From: Faecalicatena faecalis | GTDB taxonomy: Bacteria; Bacillota; Clostridia; Lachnospirales; Lachnospiraceae | Assembly: GCF_012524165.2 (NCBI RefSeq) | Contig: NZ_JABACJ020000023.1 | Location: 1-64,000 of the forward strand | Direction: 5' to 3' | DNA: 64,000 bases | Shown here: positions 37,001-44,822 of the stretch, in pieces | How the letters are laid out: every line of letters begins with the position of its first letter | Numbering within the stretch: the first letter of the stretch is position 1 | Translations under genes and position numbers: made by a program | Notes under the pieces: generated by a model | What the model saw: only the letters and a program-made list of their open reading frames with translations | Told to the model about the DNA's origin: nothing | Database searches by the model: none

Positions 37001-40000
37001 CTGGCTGTCCGTAAAATAGGACTTATGAGTGGTTGTCACTGGGTAAGTTGTTACCTGCTCCACATACTTCTTGTTGTCCAGGTCATATACCTTAAATTCT
37101 GTTCCGGCAATCAATACGGATTTCTTTGTTTCATCATCTTTTTTCACGATTTTCAGTTTTGCCTTAAACTCTTCATCCAGAAGCACTCGCCAGATCTGTG
37201 GCTCGTTTGGATGATGTTCTGTGATATTCACTTCAAAATCATCGACTGGCTTGTAATTGTGCGGTGTTGTAGTTTCACGCACGATATAGCTTCCAAATGG
37301 TAATGGAATACTGCAGGCATACCCTTTTTCATCTGTGAAAATCTCAGTTGCTCCATTTTCTCCACTCACTACTGGTTTGGCAGAATCAAAATCATAGCTT
37401 CCATCTGCTTTCTTTGTAAGGGAAGATTTCAGATAAACTGTAAATCCGGCTCCGGATAACAGATCTGCATCGGTCTTTCCATTGTTGGCTGCTTTGATGA
37501 TCTGAAATGGCTGTTTGATGACCTGCTCACTGGAAGTGCACTCTCTTTTTACTTCTGCTGTCATATCTCCTTCATAACTACACGTAAGATCATGCTCTTC
37601 TGCATCTGCCAGGTATCCGGTCGGCGGAGTAATCTCTTTGACATAATATTTGCCAAGATATAGGCCATTTACAGAAGCCTGTCCTTTGTCATCTGTTGTA
37701 AGAGAAGCTACCTGCTCTCCTGCTTTATAAATAGTTCCAGTTGCTCCATCCGGGTGCACAATATCTTCACGAGCATACAGTCCATAAACTGCACCTTTCA
37801 GTGTGGCATCTCCCTGCGGTACTGCTTTTCCTGTCTCTTTATCCACTTTATAAAGATTGATCTTTGCTGTCACACGGTCATTGCTGAAGGTATGGGCAAA
37901 AGATACGGTTGCTTCTTTATCATTGGTGTAAGAAAACTTGAACGTATACACATCTTCTGTATTTCTTACATAACTTTCCGGTGCCTGATCTTCCTTTACA
38001 GAATAGGAATATCCAATCGGAAGATCTGCTGTGAATTTTGCAGTCCCATCTGCTCCAGTAGTTGCTTTCTCAATCAGTGTTCCTTTTTTCACAACAACGG
38101 TTCCGTCTGCATTTCTAATATCATCGGATGCATACAGAGCAAAAATACCGCCATTCAGTGGTTTCTTTGTATCTTTATCCTGTTTTACTACGGAAACATC
38201 TGCTTTCTGTCTTTCGTTGTTAAAAGTCACATCTGCAAATACAACTTCTTTATTCTGTCCGGCATAAGTCAGAGTCACTGGCTTTTCTTCGCTGCCGTTA
38301 TAGAAATTGTCCGGTGCTTTTGCTTCTTTCACCACATAGCATCCAAGATGCAGGTTCTTCAGTGTAACAGAACCATTCTCACCTGTTGTCAGATTTTCTT
38401 TTACAAGGTCCCCTTTGCTGTACACTTTTGTGCCATAAGCAGTTACGATATCTGCTCCGGCATACACGTTATATACTGCATTTTTCTGTCTGCGGTTTTC
38501 ATACTGGAATACCGTTCCATTCTCACTGACATCTGCTCCGGTAAGCACCTGTCCTTCTTTGTAAATGGTAAGCTCTGCCAGCTGTTCCTTATTTTCCACG
38601 GTTACAGCTGAGGTCTTACTTGCTACCAGTTTTACATTTGTTGCCGTTGCATTTACCACATATCCCTGTGGTGCTGTGATCTCTTTCAGATAAACAGTAT
38701 CCTGTGTCTTGATGATCGTAACAGAAGATTTTCCATTCTTATCTGTTACCGGCATCTGAGTGATCAGTTTTGTGCAAGACTCATCGCTGTATACACCGAA
38801 TACTGCACTCGCAAGATTAACATCCGCCGTGTCGTCTTTCTTTACGATTTCAATCGTAGCCTGTTCAATCCAGGACACCTTTAAGCTTACATATTTTTCA
38901 TCAGCGACACCTTCTCCAAACACAAATGCCAGATCCTGAACACTTGCATTCGTAGTCAGTTTATATGCTGAATAATCTTTTGTAATACTTCCCTTCATTT
39001 TTGCAGAAAAAGTAGCACTTACATCTCTTGTCTGTGTCAGAGGAGCTGAGAGATAAAACGTGGTTCCGCCTCCAATTGTTACGCTTGCACCTGCCGCACT
39101 TACATTTCCAGTAGATACATTATGGAGCTTTACTCCTTTTGGTAAGTCCATTGTGATTTTCTGCTGGGAAGATGCGTTGAACTGAATGTTCTCCGTTCTC
39201 TGAACATTTCCATCTACATAAGCTTTTACATTCGGCTTTGAAAATGACATTGCTACATCTGGTATTTCCGGCTTATTCACACAATAATTATAGAGTTCTT
39301 TTGCCAAAGCCTCTCCTGTAGCATTTGTTCCGTAAAATGCATCACTACTTCCGTTGGCATATGATGCAGCCATGTGAATAATGATGAATCTTTTTCCTTC
39401 TGAAAAATCCGTGTGTTTATTCGCAAAAAAGCTTTCACTTCCTGCGGCATCTGTACCGTAATAACACACTTTTGCTAACGCCTGATTGTCTCCAATCTTT
39501 GTGATTGTATAATTTCCAGATCCTGGTCCAGGTTTTGCTGGCTGTACACAATACGCAGTTGCTCTGACGCTTCCGTAGCTGATATAGTACGGCTCTGTCA
39601 GATAGGTTCCAAGATTATAATCTGCATATCTATACAGTGGTCCTTTTTCAATTGTTACCTGCTGTGTACTTCTTGCTGAATAAGCCGAAACTGCTTCAAA
39701 TGTTGCAATCTCTCCTTCTTCCATAGCCTCAAGATCCACACCTTCGTCTCCTGCCTGTTCCAAAACATCATGAAGCTCTAACCCTGATTCTTCATCATAG
39801 GTATCCTGGTTCTGTGCCTGCTCTACCAAATCATCAAATTCATCAGCGTCAATATCGGTAATCTCCGATTCTGCTTCTGAATCCTCCGCTTCTTCTGTCT
39901 GCTGTTCACTGCCAGCTGTTTCGGATTCAGTCACTGCTTCACTCCCTGCCGCCTCTGTCTGTACTTCTGTTTCTTTCTCACGCACAATCAGTTTTCGGCT

Positions 40001-40384
40001 GACTTGGTACTTCGGATGCTCCTGATTTACCGGTTCCACATAATAGACCGCTTTGTAAGTGTCCGCATGATCTGTCGTAAAATCCTCATCCTTGTCGTTC
40101 TTTGCTTCCTCAAATGTGACTTTGACCTTGTTATCATCCTTGATTTCCAGTCCTGTGTAGTCTGATTTCACATCAAATACACTGCCTGTTTCGATTTCAT
40201 AATCTTTGGCAGTCACCACCTCATCTTCATCCAGAAGGTCTTTCACTTCCTCATAAAGTGGAGGTTTTTCCTCTGGCTGGATCTCCGCTGCATATGCAGT
40301 CATCGGAGATAACACTGTACTAAGCATTGTCATGCCTGCCAGCAAGCCAGATAGTACTTTTCTAAAATTACCTTTTTTCTTCAT
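34094..40384 (-). CDS. sortase-anchored SpaA/Cna-B repeat surface protein
   Basis: 2096-residue wall-anchored adhesin. A signal peptide (ending TAYAAE, about 33), an acidic low-complexity stretch (145-175, TEAAGSEAVTESETAGSEQQ) and a thioester-domain-like region with YCVQPAKPGPG near residue 278 come first. About 14 Cna-B/SpaA-type beta domains follow, with repeated motifs such as GIFALYASDDI, TGADGTAKFTADLPIG and YYVKEITPPTGY; Lys, Asp and Glu positions allow isopeptide bonds. It ends NAPKTGDSTN, a hydrophobic helix and SRKRK, a sortase signal. The Gln partner of the thioester was not found (HMAASYAN where TQxAxW is usual). It probably bridges donor and recipient or host surface. Confidence 0.92.
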   Translation of the reverse strand: MKKKGNFRKVLSGLLAGMTMLSTVLSPMTAYAAEIQPEEKPPLYEEVKDLLDEDEVVTAKDYEIETGSVFDVKSDYTGLEIKDDNKVKVTFEEAKNDKDEDFTTDHADTYKAVYYVEPVNQEHPKYQVSRKLIVREKETEVQTEAAGSEAVTESETAGSEQQTEEAEDSEAESEITDIDADEFDDLVEQAQNQDTYDEESGLELHDVLEQAGDEGVDLEAMEEGEIATFEAVSAYSARSTQQVTIEKGPLYRYADYNLGTYLTEPYYISYGSVRATAYCVQPAKPGPGSGNYTITKIGDNQALAKVCYYGTDAAGSESFFANKHTDFSEGKRFIIIHMAASYANGSSDAFYGTNATGEALAKELYNYCVNKPEIPDVAMSFSKPNVKAYVDGNVQRTENIQFNASSQQKITMDLPKGVKLHNVSTGNVSAAGASVTIGGGTTFYLSAPLTQTRDVSATFSAKMKGSITKDYSAYKLTTNASVQDLAFVFGEGVADEKYVSLKVSWIEQATIEIVKKDDTADVNLASAVFGVYSDESCTKLITQMPVTDKNGKSSVTIIKTQDTVYLKEITAPQGYVVNATATNVKLVASKTSAVTVENKEQLAELTIYKEGQVLTGADVSENGTVFQYENRRQKNAVYNVYAGADIVTAYGTKVYSKGDLVKENLTTGENGSVTLKNLHLGCYVVKEAKAPDNFYNGSEEKPVTLTYAGQNKEVVFADVTFNNERQKADVSVVKQDKDTKKPLNGGIFALYASDDIRNADGTVVVKKGTLIEKATTGADGTAKFTADLPIGYSYSVKEDQAPESYVRNTEDVYTFKFSYTNDKEATVSFAHTFSNDRVTAKINLYKVDKETGKAVPQGDATLKGAVYGLYAREDIVHPDGATGTIYKAGEQVASLTTDDKGQASVNGLYLGKYYVKEITPPTGYLADAEEHDLTCSYEGDMTAEVKRECTSSEQVIKQPFQIIKAANNGKTDADLLSGAGFTVYLKSSLTKKADGSYDFDSAKPVVSGENGATEIFTDEKGYACSIPLPFGSYIVRETTTPHNYKPVDDFEVNITEHHPNEPQIWRVLLDEEFKAKLKIVKKDDETKKSVLIAGTEFKVYDLDNKKYVEQVTTYPVTTTHKSYFTDSQGYLIMPKNLKIGHYRIEEVNAPEGYTINKNYVEIAVDANTAYQMDSESGDAIITVDYENHPVKGKLTIYKKGEMLTGFKKDFVYEERYLKGASFHVYAAENIYTPDYQKDENGNRQLIYAKDALVTTVTTGEDGKAVADNLPLGSYYVVEKTAPEGFVLNHDRSDAAFVYADQDTPVIEQEVMVGDDRQKVAIQVEKQDAENGATVAGAVFGIYNTEDLKNEKGEIIVKADTLLQEMTSDNDGLAACTLDLPLGQYYVKELKAPAGFVSSDEVLNLDASYQGQDVKTVKLKTVKKNQPTTVEITKSDITTGVELDGAKLTVLDKEGNVVDQWTSVKDQPHVIKRLTVGEEYTLREEMAPYGYLKATDVKFTLEDTAEIQKVEMKDEVPTGLLIINKNGEFLDKVTLLDHVKGTVEHLFEYVTGSLTDVTFDVFASEDIKAADGVSEDYFKADEKVGTITTDSNGIAQMGDLPAGKYYVKEVKTAHGYVLDKEPRYVDLSYRDQDTPVITYDEKWQNARQKVKVTVLKKEKDTERVLAGGVFGLYTSEDIKNAKGEVLLEKDSLIEQRVTDEKGQITFTADLPVDGKYYVKEIFAPDGFVTTEEVQEFTFEYAGEDQAEVSYDFIFENQPTTVELTKTDLTTGKELPGAHLKVTDSDGNTVDEWTSTEESHVIKELVVGKEYTMTETKPADGYATAESITFTVENTAEIQKVEMKDDVTKVQISKTDITGETEIPGAKLTILDKDDQVVESWTSTEEAHYIEKLPIGKYTLREEQAPKGYLLTSDVSFEVKDTGEIQKVAMKDDTAKGKVILNKTDKSSGEPLKGVEFELRDSKGKVLETLKTDAAGHAESKLYEIATFKNGKYDTAIKYYLVETKTLDGYTLDQTKHEVTFAYADDSTPVVEVTFNLTNEKPEVPETPNTPDIPQSHEETKVSNAPKTGDSTNIWLPILLLVISTGGMAGLYISRKRK

Positions 40385-40411
40385 GCTAAGGTCCTCTCTT
40401 TCATAATATTT

Positions 40412-40442
40412 GTATTAAAACAGACAGTCCTTAGACTGCCTG
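40412..40442 (-). terminator. terminator between topB and surface-protein gene
   Basis: Stem CAGGCAGTC/GACTGTCTG with loop TAAG and TTTTAATAC behind it on the minus strand, 12-40 bases after the topoisomerase stop. It would make the surface gene partly independent of the transfer genes. Confidence 0.7.
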
Positions 40443-40453
40443 CAATACACTGC

Positions 40454-42529
40454 TTATCGTTGCGGGAAACTCAGATTGAACTGCACATTTCCCTCGCCGG
40501 GATCAACCATCTCCACTGTTGCTTCATACTGTCTCCCTGTTTTTCTGGATACCAGATCCTTATAATGGATTTTTCCTTTAGACAGGAACTTCTTTGCTGC
40601 CGCCTTATCCATCTTTTTTCCCTGGCTTGCAAGGAATTTATCATTCTTCCATAAGGCAAAAGCACAGTTCCGGTCAGAACAGTAAAAGTTTACTTTTCCT
40701 TCCCTGACATCAGCTCCACAGCGGGGACATTTGCCAATGACTTCTCCTTTTGCTTTTCCCTGAAACTGCTCTTTCTTTTCTTCTGAAATCCCCTGATATC
40801 TGGCAACCAGTTCCTGCATCAGCTCTGTAATCCCATTTAGGAATTCATCTGCTGTCTCTGTATTCTGGGCAATGTGATTCAATGCCATTTCCCACTCTGC
40901 TGTCATCTTCGGAGATTTAATCTCATCCGGCAGAACCGTAATCAGGACATTGCCATCATCTGTCGGCACCAGATTTTTCTTTTCCCTTTTCACAAAACCA
41001 GACTGAATCAGTTTTTCAATGATTGCTGCCCTTGTTGCCGGTGTGCCAAGTCCTTTCTTTTCTGTATCTTCGGTCAGTTCTTCATTCCCTGCACGTTCCA
41101 TCGCAGAAAGCAGGGTATCTTCTGTGTACTGTTTCGGTGGCTGTGTAAAATGCTCCGATACAAAAGAATCACAAGGACCGTAATGCTTGCCATCCCAGAT
41201 ATCCAGCTCCGGCTCTTCTTTTTCACTCTTTACGCCAAAGAACTGTTTCAATTTATTTTCGATCGACTTGAATCCTTCCTGCTTTGTTTTCTTTGCTGAG
41301 AGATAAAACGTATGATAATTACAGGTAATCTGGCATTTATGGCTTTCATAAATATAAGGATCTGCGGTTGCTGTCAGTACCCTGGCACTGATCAGATACA
41401 AAATCTTGCAGTTTCGTTCTTTCAGTTTACCTATATCTGCCTTTGCTACTTCCACGGTCGGGATAATTGCATGGTGATCAGATACTTTCTTTGAATTTAA
41501 TACCTTACTCACGTCCGGCTGATATTCCAGCCCTTCGGCATAGGGCATTTTCCCAAGTAATATCTGAATCAGAGTTTCTGTGCTTTCTCCCATCTCATCT
41601 GTCAGATACTGGCTGTCTGTTCTCGGATAAGTAACAAGCTTCTGCTCATACATCTCCTGCACGGCATCCAGCGTCTGCTGTGCGGTATAACCAAACATTC
41701 GATTGGCTTCCCTCTGCAGAGTGGTCAAATCATAAAGCTTCGGAGGACGGACCGTTTTCTCTTTCACATCATCCTTCTCCACTTCGCACATACGCTCCAT
41801 ACAGTCCGCAGCCACTCTATCTGCATCTTCTTTTTTCTGAAAATGCTCTGTGACCGCATCCATATCGTCAAACTTGATATGAGCCATATAATATTTCTCT
41901 TTGGTAAATTCCTTGATCTTCTGATTTCGATCCACGATCATAGCAAGTGTTGGTGTCTGTACTCTTCCAACTTTCAGATTCTGGTTATACAGAACGGAAA
42001 AAAGACGGCTCGCATTGATTCCCACCAGCCAGTCTGCCTTTGCCCTGCAAAGTGCTGACTGATAGAGACTGTCATAATACGAACCGTCTTTTAATGACGC
42101 AAATCCATCTTTAATTGCCTGTTCTTCCATGGAAGAGATCCAAAGCCGCTTCATCGGCTTTCTGCATCCTGCCTGCTCATACACCAAACGAAAGATTAAC
42201 TCACCTTCACGTCCTGCATCAGTTGCACAGATTACTTCATTCACTTCGGAATCTCTCATCAGTTTCTTTAAGATTCCAAACTGCTTCTTTGTACCCTCCA
42301 AAATCTTGTGTTTCCAACATTCCGGCACAATCGGCAGATCTTCATATCTCCATTTTTTATATTTTTCATCGTATTCCGATGTATCGCATAATCCCACCAG
42401 ATGTCCTACGCACCAGGAAACGATATAACCGTTTCCCTCCACGTAGCCATCTTTTCTTGTTCTGGCTCCAAGCACGGAAGCCAGTGCCATCGCAACCGAT
42501 GGCTTTTCTGCAATCACTAATGCTTTCAT
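40454..42529 (-). CDS. topB: DNA topoisomerase III
   Basis: 691 residues, type IA topoisomerase that passes single strands, likely helping DNA processing during transfer or replication of the ICE. Toprim domain at the start (KALVIAEKPSVAMALASVLG; ATDAGREGELIFRL with DxD-type acids), catalytic Tyr301 in VTYPRTDSQYL, and GLGTPATRAAIIEKL, typical of the family. A C-terminal zinc ribbon (CPRCGADVREGKVNFYCSDR) ends the protein. Length normal. Overlaps the methylase gene by four bases (ATGA), so translation is coupled. Confidence 0.95.
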   Translation of the reverse strand: MKALVIAEKPSVAMALASVLGARTRKDGYVEGNGYIVSWCVGHLVGLCDTSEYDEKYKKWRYEDLPIVPECWKHKILEGTKKQFGILKKLMRDSEVNEVICATDAGREGELIFRLVYEQAGCRKPMKRLWISSMEEQAIKDGFASLKDGSYYDSLYQSALCRAKADWLVGINASRLFSVLYNQNLKVGRVQTPTLAMIVDRNQKIKEFTKEKYYMAHIKFDDMDAVTEHFQKKEDADRVAADCMERMCEVEKDDVKEKTVRPPKLYDLTTLQREANRMFGYTAQQTLDAVQEMYEQKLVTYPRTDSQYLTDEMGESTETLIQILLGKMPYAEGLEYQPDVSKVLNSKKVSDHHAIIPTVEVAKADIGKLKERNCKILYLISARVLTATADPYIYESHKCQITCNYHTFYLSAKKTKQEGFKSIENKLKQFFGVKSEKEEPELDIWDGKHYGPCDSFVSEHFTQPPKQYTEDTLLSAMERAGNEELTEDTEKKGLGTPATRAAIIEKLIQSGFVKREKKNLVPTDDGNVLITVLPDEIKSPKMTAEWEMALNHIAQNTETADEFLNGITELMQELVARYQGISEEKKEQFQGKAKGEVIGKCPRCGADVREGKVNFYCSDRNCAFALWKNDKFLASQGKKMDKAAAKKFLSKGKIHYKDLVSRKTGRQYEATVEMVDPGEGNVQFNLSFPQR

Positions 42530-43086
42530 TCTATTTCTTCCTCACTTTTCATTTCTATATCTGACTGTATTTCATTTCCCCAGACATCCCACCCAGGTGT
42601 TGTCTGTCGTGCAAATAATTCTATTCTCGGTACATCACCAATAAGCTCAACAATTCTATCTCTTGCCACATCTGGTTTTTTACTGTGTCTTTCAATGTGT
42701 GATAAAATAATCTGTCGAACATATGCTGATTTCCTATGAACAGACCCTTTCGTTGCAAGCAAACAAATTTCAGCATTGCTCCTTGTCCAGTGTCCCAGAC
42801 CAAGAAACAAAGTATCTGCCTTTTTATTCTTCTTTACCCACACGAACGCTACTGTCTTGTATTGAAATCCCCATGCTTGAATCACACTTAATCCTTCTCT
42901 CAGCTGTGGAAAAGTGACCCAGAGAAATAAAACACAATCTTTATCCGCTAATTTTCCAACTGGAAGATCACAGATTTCCTGCAAACTCATGGTCGGGTAA
43001 TGGTCTGCGGCAATTCCCTGCCCCGCCTTCCTGTTATACTGCCAAGGCGGATCAGCGTATATAATCTGATATTTCTTATTCCGCAC
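42526..43086 (-). CDS. MT-A70 family adenine methyltransferase
   Basis: 186 residues of the MT-A70 family, which puts a methyl group on N6 of adenine in DNA or RNA. The catalytic DPPW is at 12-15 (IIYADPPWQYNRKAGQGIA), the SAM site region at LFLWVTFPQLREGLSVIQAW, and RSNAEICLLATKG and RIELFARQTTPGWDVWGNE complete the pattern. Such enzymes on mobile elements mark their own DNA against host restriction; that role is inferred. The first usable start is GTG 43086, because a stop lies directly upstream in frame. Four-base overlap with topB. Confidence 0.9.
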   Translation of the reverse strand: MRNKKYQIIYADPPWQYNRKAGQGIAADHYPTMSLQEICDLPVGKLADKDCVLFLWVTFPQLREGLSVIQAWGFQYKTVAFVWVKKNKKADTLFLGLGHWTRSNAEICLLATKGSVHRKSAYVRQIILSHIERHSKKPDVARDRIVELIGDVPRIELFARQTTPGWDVWGNEIQSDIEMKSEEEIE

Positions 43087-43090
43087 TCAA

Positions 43091-44524
43091 TCATCGCCCT
43101 TCCTCCTCTTCTTCATCTTCCAGCACATTATCGTCAAAATCTTCATCTCTCAGGATTTCCGGTTCTGTACTTTCTTCCTGCTCATCTGCATCGTCTACTT
43201 CCCGCTTTTCAGACTCTGAATCTTCGGATTCATCTTCATCCTCTTCCATCTCATCCTCGTCATCATATTCATGCTTTGGTTTATAGACTTTGAAGTAATA
43301 TCCTCCTGCCGCAGCTCCGACTGCAACCAGTGCAATCAAAAGATACGTTCCAAATGGACTTTTATCTTCAGGCATCTGAATATCATCCTCTACCTTATCT
43401 TTCTCGGCTGACTCTGTCGTTTCCGGCTTTTCTTCCTCTGCTTTTTTCTCTGGTTCTGCATAAACCGTATCTACTTCCGGAAGTATCACCGAATCAGAAA
43501 GTGTAAAGTTCATCAGATCTTTTTCACTAACTTCGGTAAGGAAATACACATTATCCTGAGATTTTGAATTGTCGATGATCAGATAGAAAATCTTACCACT
43601 CTTAGTTGAAATGGTATAAAACTCTTTTGTGCCTTCCGTAGCTGTTTTGGTAACAGAATCTGCTGTCTCGCCTTCTTTATTAAGCTGTTCCTCAATACCT
43701 GTCACTGTCCGATCATCCACGGTTCCTTTTGCATCTGTCGGCTCAGAAGCCTGTGCATCCTGCGGAAGCGGTGAAGTCGTTGTTTTCTCAGTCCCAGTTG
43801 CATCTGCACTGGTCGTGGTTGCCATTGCACCATTACTGTCACTGGAAGTTTTCTGTTTCTCTGCCTGCTTCTTTGCCCATTCATAATAAGGATTCTGTAA
43901 CACATACTTTTCAGACGTATTTCCGGCACCGTCTGTTACCGTAATCTCAATCTGTTTTGTAGTAAAATCTTTCTGTGTCAATTGCACTCTCAGCATTCCA
44001 TCCTTCAAGTCTGTATAAGTGGTGCCATTGACTGTTACTGCAGTAATCCCTGATACTGTATCATTCCCCTGAATCGTCAGCACACCATCTGTCAGGGAAG
44101 CAGAGAGTGTAGGCTTTTCCGTGTCATAACACTTAATAGAGCGATTCTGCTCATAGACCTTCCCCTCACCATCTGTAACACGCACATACACTGTCTGATT
44201 TCCAGTGATCGTGATACTTCCACTTCCGGTTACATCCTGCCAGCTTCCATCTTTTCCTGCTTTTGCTTCAATCTTTGCTATTGAGAAACCTTCCGGCATA
44301 TGACTGGCATCTACCGTAACAGCAATGGTTGTTTCTCCCTGTTTCCAGCCATCCGGTTTCTCAATCGTGATTGCAGGCGTGGTATTCTCAGCTGCATAAG
44401 CAGTCTGTGTCTGGAGCAAAGGTGTTGTCAGGCAAAGAAATGTCGTTGCTGCAAGCAAGCTCTTTTTTACCCTGCTTTTAGTAATTGTTCTCTTCTTCTG
44501 TTTCATTTTTTCCAGATTCATCAT
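43091..44524 (-). CDS. DUF4366 cell-envelope protein of ICE
   Basis: 477 residues. Signal peptide (about 15-45, SLLAATTFLCLTTPLLQTQT then AYAAE), two Ig-like domains (55-215; ITIEKPDGWKQGETTIAVTV and CYDTEKPTLSASLTDGVLTI), a Thr/Ser/Ala-rich spacer, and the DUF4366 part (310-355, FYTISTKSGKIFYLIIDNSK, VYFLTEVSEKDLMNF). A membrane helix (TYLLIALVAVGAAAGGYYF, about 405) and a very acidic cytosolic tail end it. Usually next to topB and the NlpC/P60 gene in these ICEs; likely part of the transfer apparatus at the cell surface. Overlaps DUF4315 by 47 bases. Confidence 0.85.
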   Translation of the reverse strand: MMNLEKMKQKKRTITKSRVKKSLLAATTFLCLTTPLLQTQTAYAAENTTPAITIEKPDGWKQGETTIAVTVDASHMPEGFSIAKIEAKAGKDGSWQDVTGSGSITITGNQTVYVRVTDGEGKVYEQNRSIKCYDTEKPTLSASLTDGVLTIQGNDTVSGITAVTVNGTTYTDLKDGMLRVQLTQKDFTTKQIEITVTDGAGNTSEKYVLQNPYYEWAKKQAEKQKTSSDSNGAMATTTSADATGTEKTTTSPLPQDAQASEPTDAKGTVDDRTVTGIEEQLNKEGETADSVTKTATEGTKEFYTISTKSGKIFYLIIDNSKSQDNVYFLTEVSEKDLMNFTLSDSVILPEVDTVYAEPEKKAEEEKPETTESAEKDKVEDDIQMPEDKSPFGTYLLIALVAVGAAAGGYYFKVYKPKHEYDDEDEMEEDEDESEDSESEKREVDDADEQEESTEPEILRDEDFDDNVLEDEEEEEGR

Positions 44525-44780
44525 CGGCTTTTGTTTCCTCCTTCTGTATTTCTACCCTGCCGGGCAGTTCATTTTTCATTCTCTTTTTGAAAGCTTCCAA
44601 TTCCGGAATACTCATATCCATTGCACGGATAATTCTTACAATTTCCAGATTTTCCGCTTCTGTTTTTGCAATCTCCGCAGCCTTGAACCGCTTTAAATCT
44701 GCTTCATATCTGGCTTTGGAAGCTTCCATTTTCTCTTTGGCTTTCTCATAATCTGCCGTAGCTTTTTCAAGACTTTTCAT
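44478..44780 (-). CDS. DUF4315 family protein
   Basis: 100 residues, a helical coiled coil (MKSLEKATADYEKAKEKMEA; VRIIRAMDMSIPELEAFKKR) with an acidic tail; matches DUF4315, a small protein constantly found between the NlpC/P60 and DUF4366 genes of this ICE family. Good GAAAGGAG site before ATG 44780. The 3' end overlaps DUF4366. A GC stem-loop (44794-44815) sits just before the ribosome site, without a T-run after it on this strand, so it may stabilise or pace translation. Confidence 0.85.
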   Translation of the reverse strand: MKSLEKATADYEKAKEKMEASKARYEADLKRFKAAEIAKTEAENLEIVRIIRAMDMSIPELEAFKKRMKNELPGRVEIQKEETKADDESGKNETEEENNY

Positions 44781-44822
44781 CGGTTCTCCTTTCCGGACGG
44801 CTGATGCAGCCGCCCTTTTTTC

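Noticed and set aside
37754..38611. Plus-strand frame of 285 codons opposite the same gene
   Set aside because: Same antisense artefact of repetitive Cna-B coding sequence.
34094..40384. Regular repeats considered as a CRISPR array
   Set aside because: They are protein-coding Cna-B domains of about 100 residues with diverged sequence, not short identical repeats with spacers.
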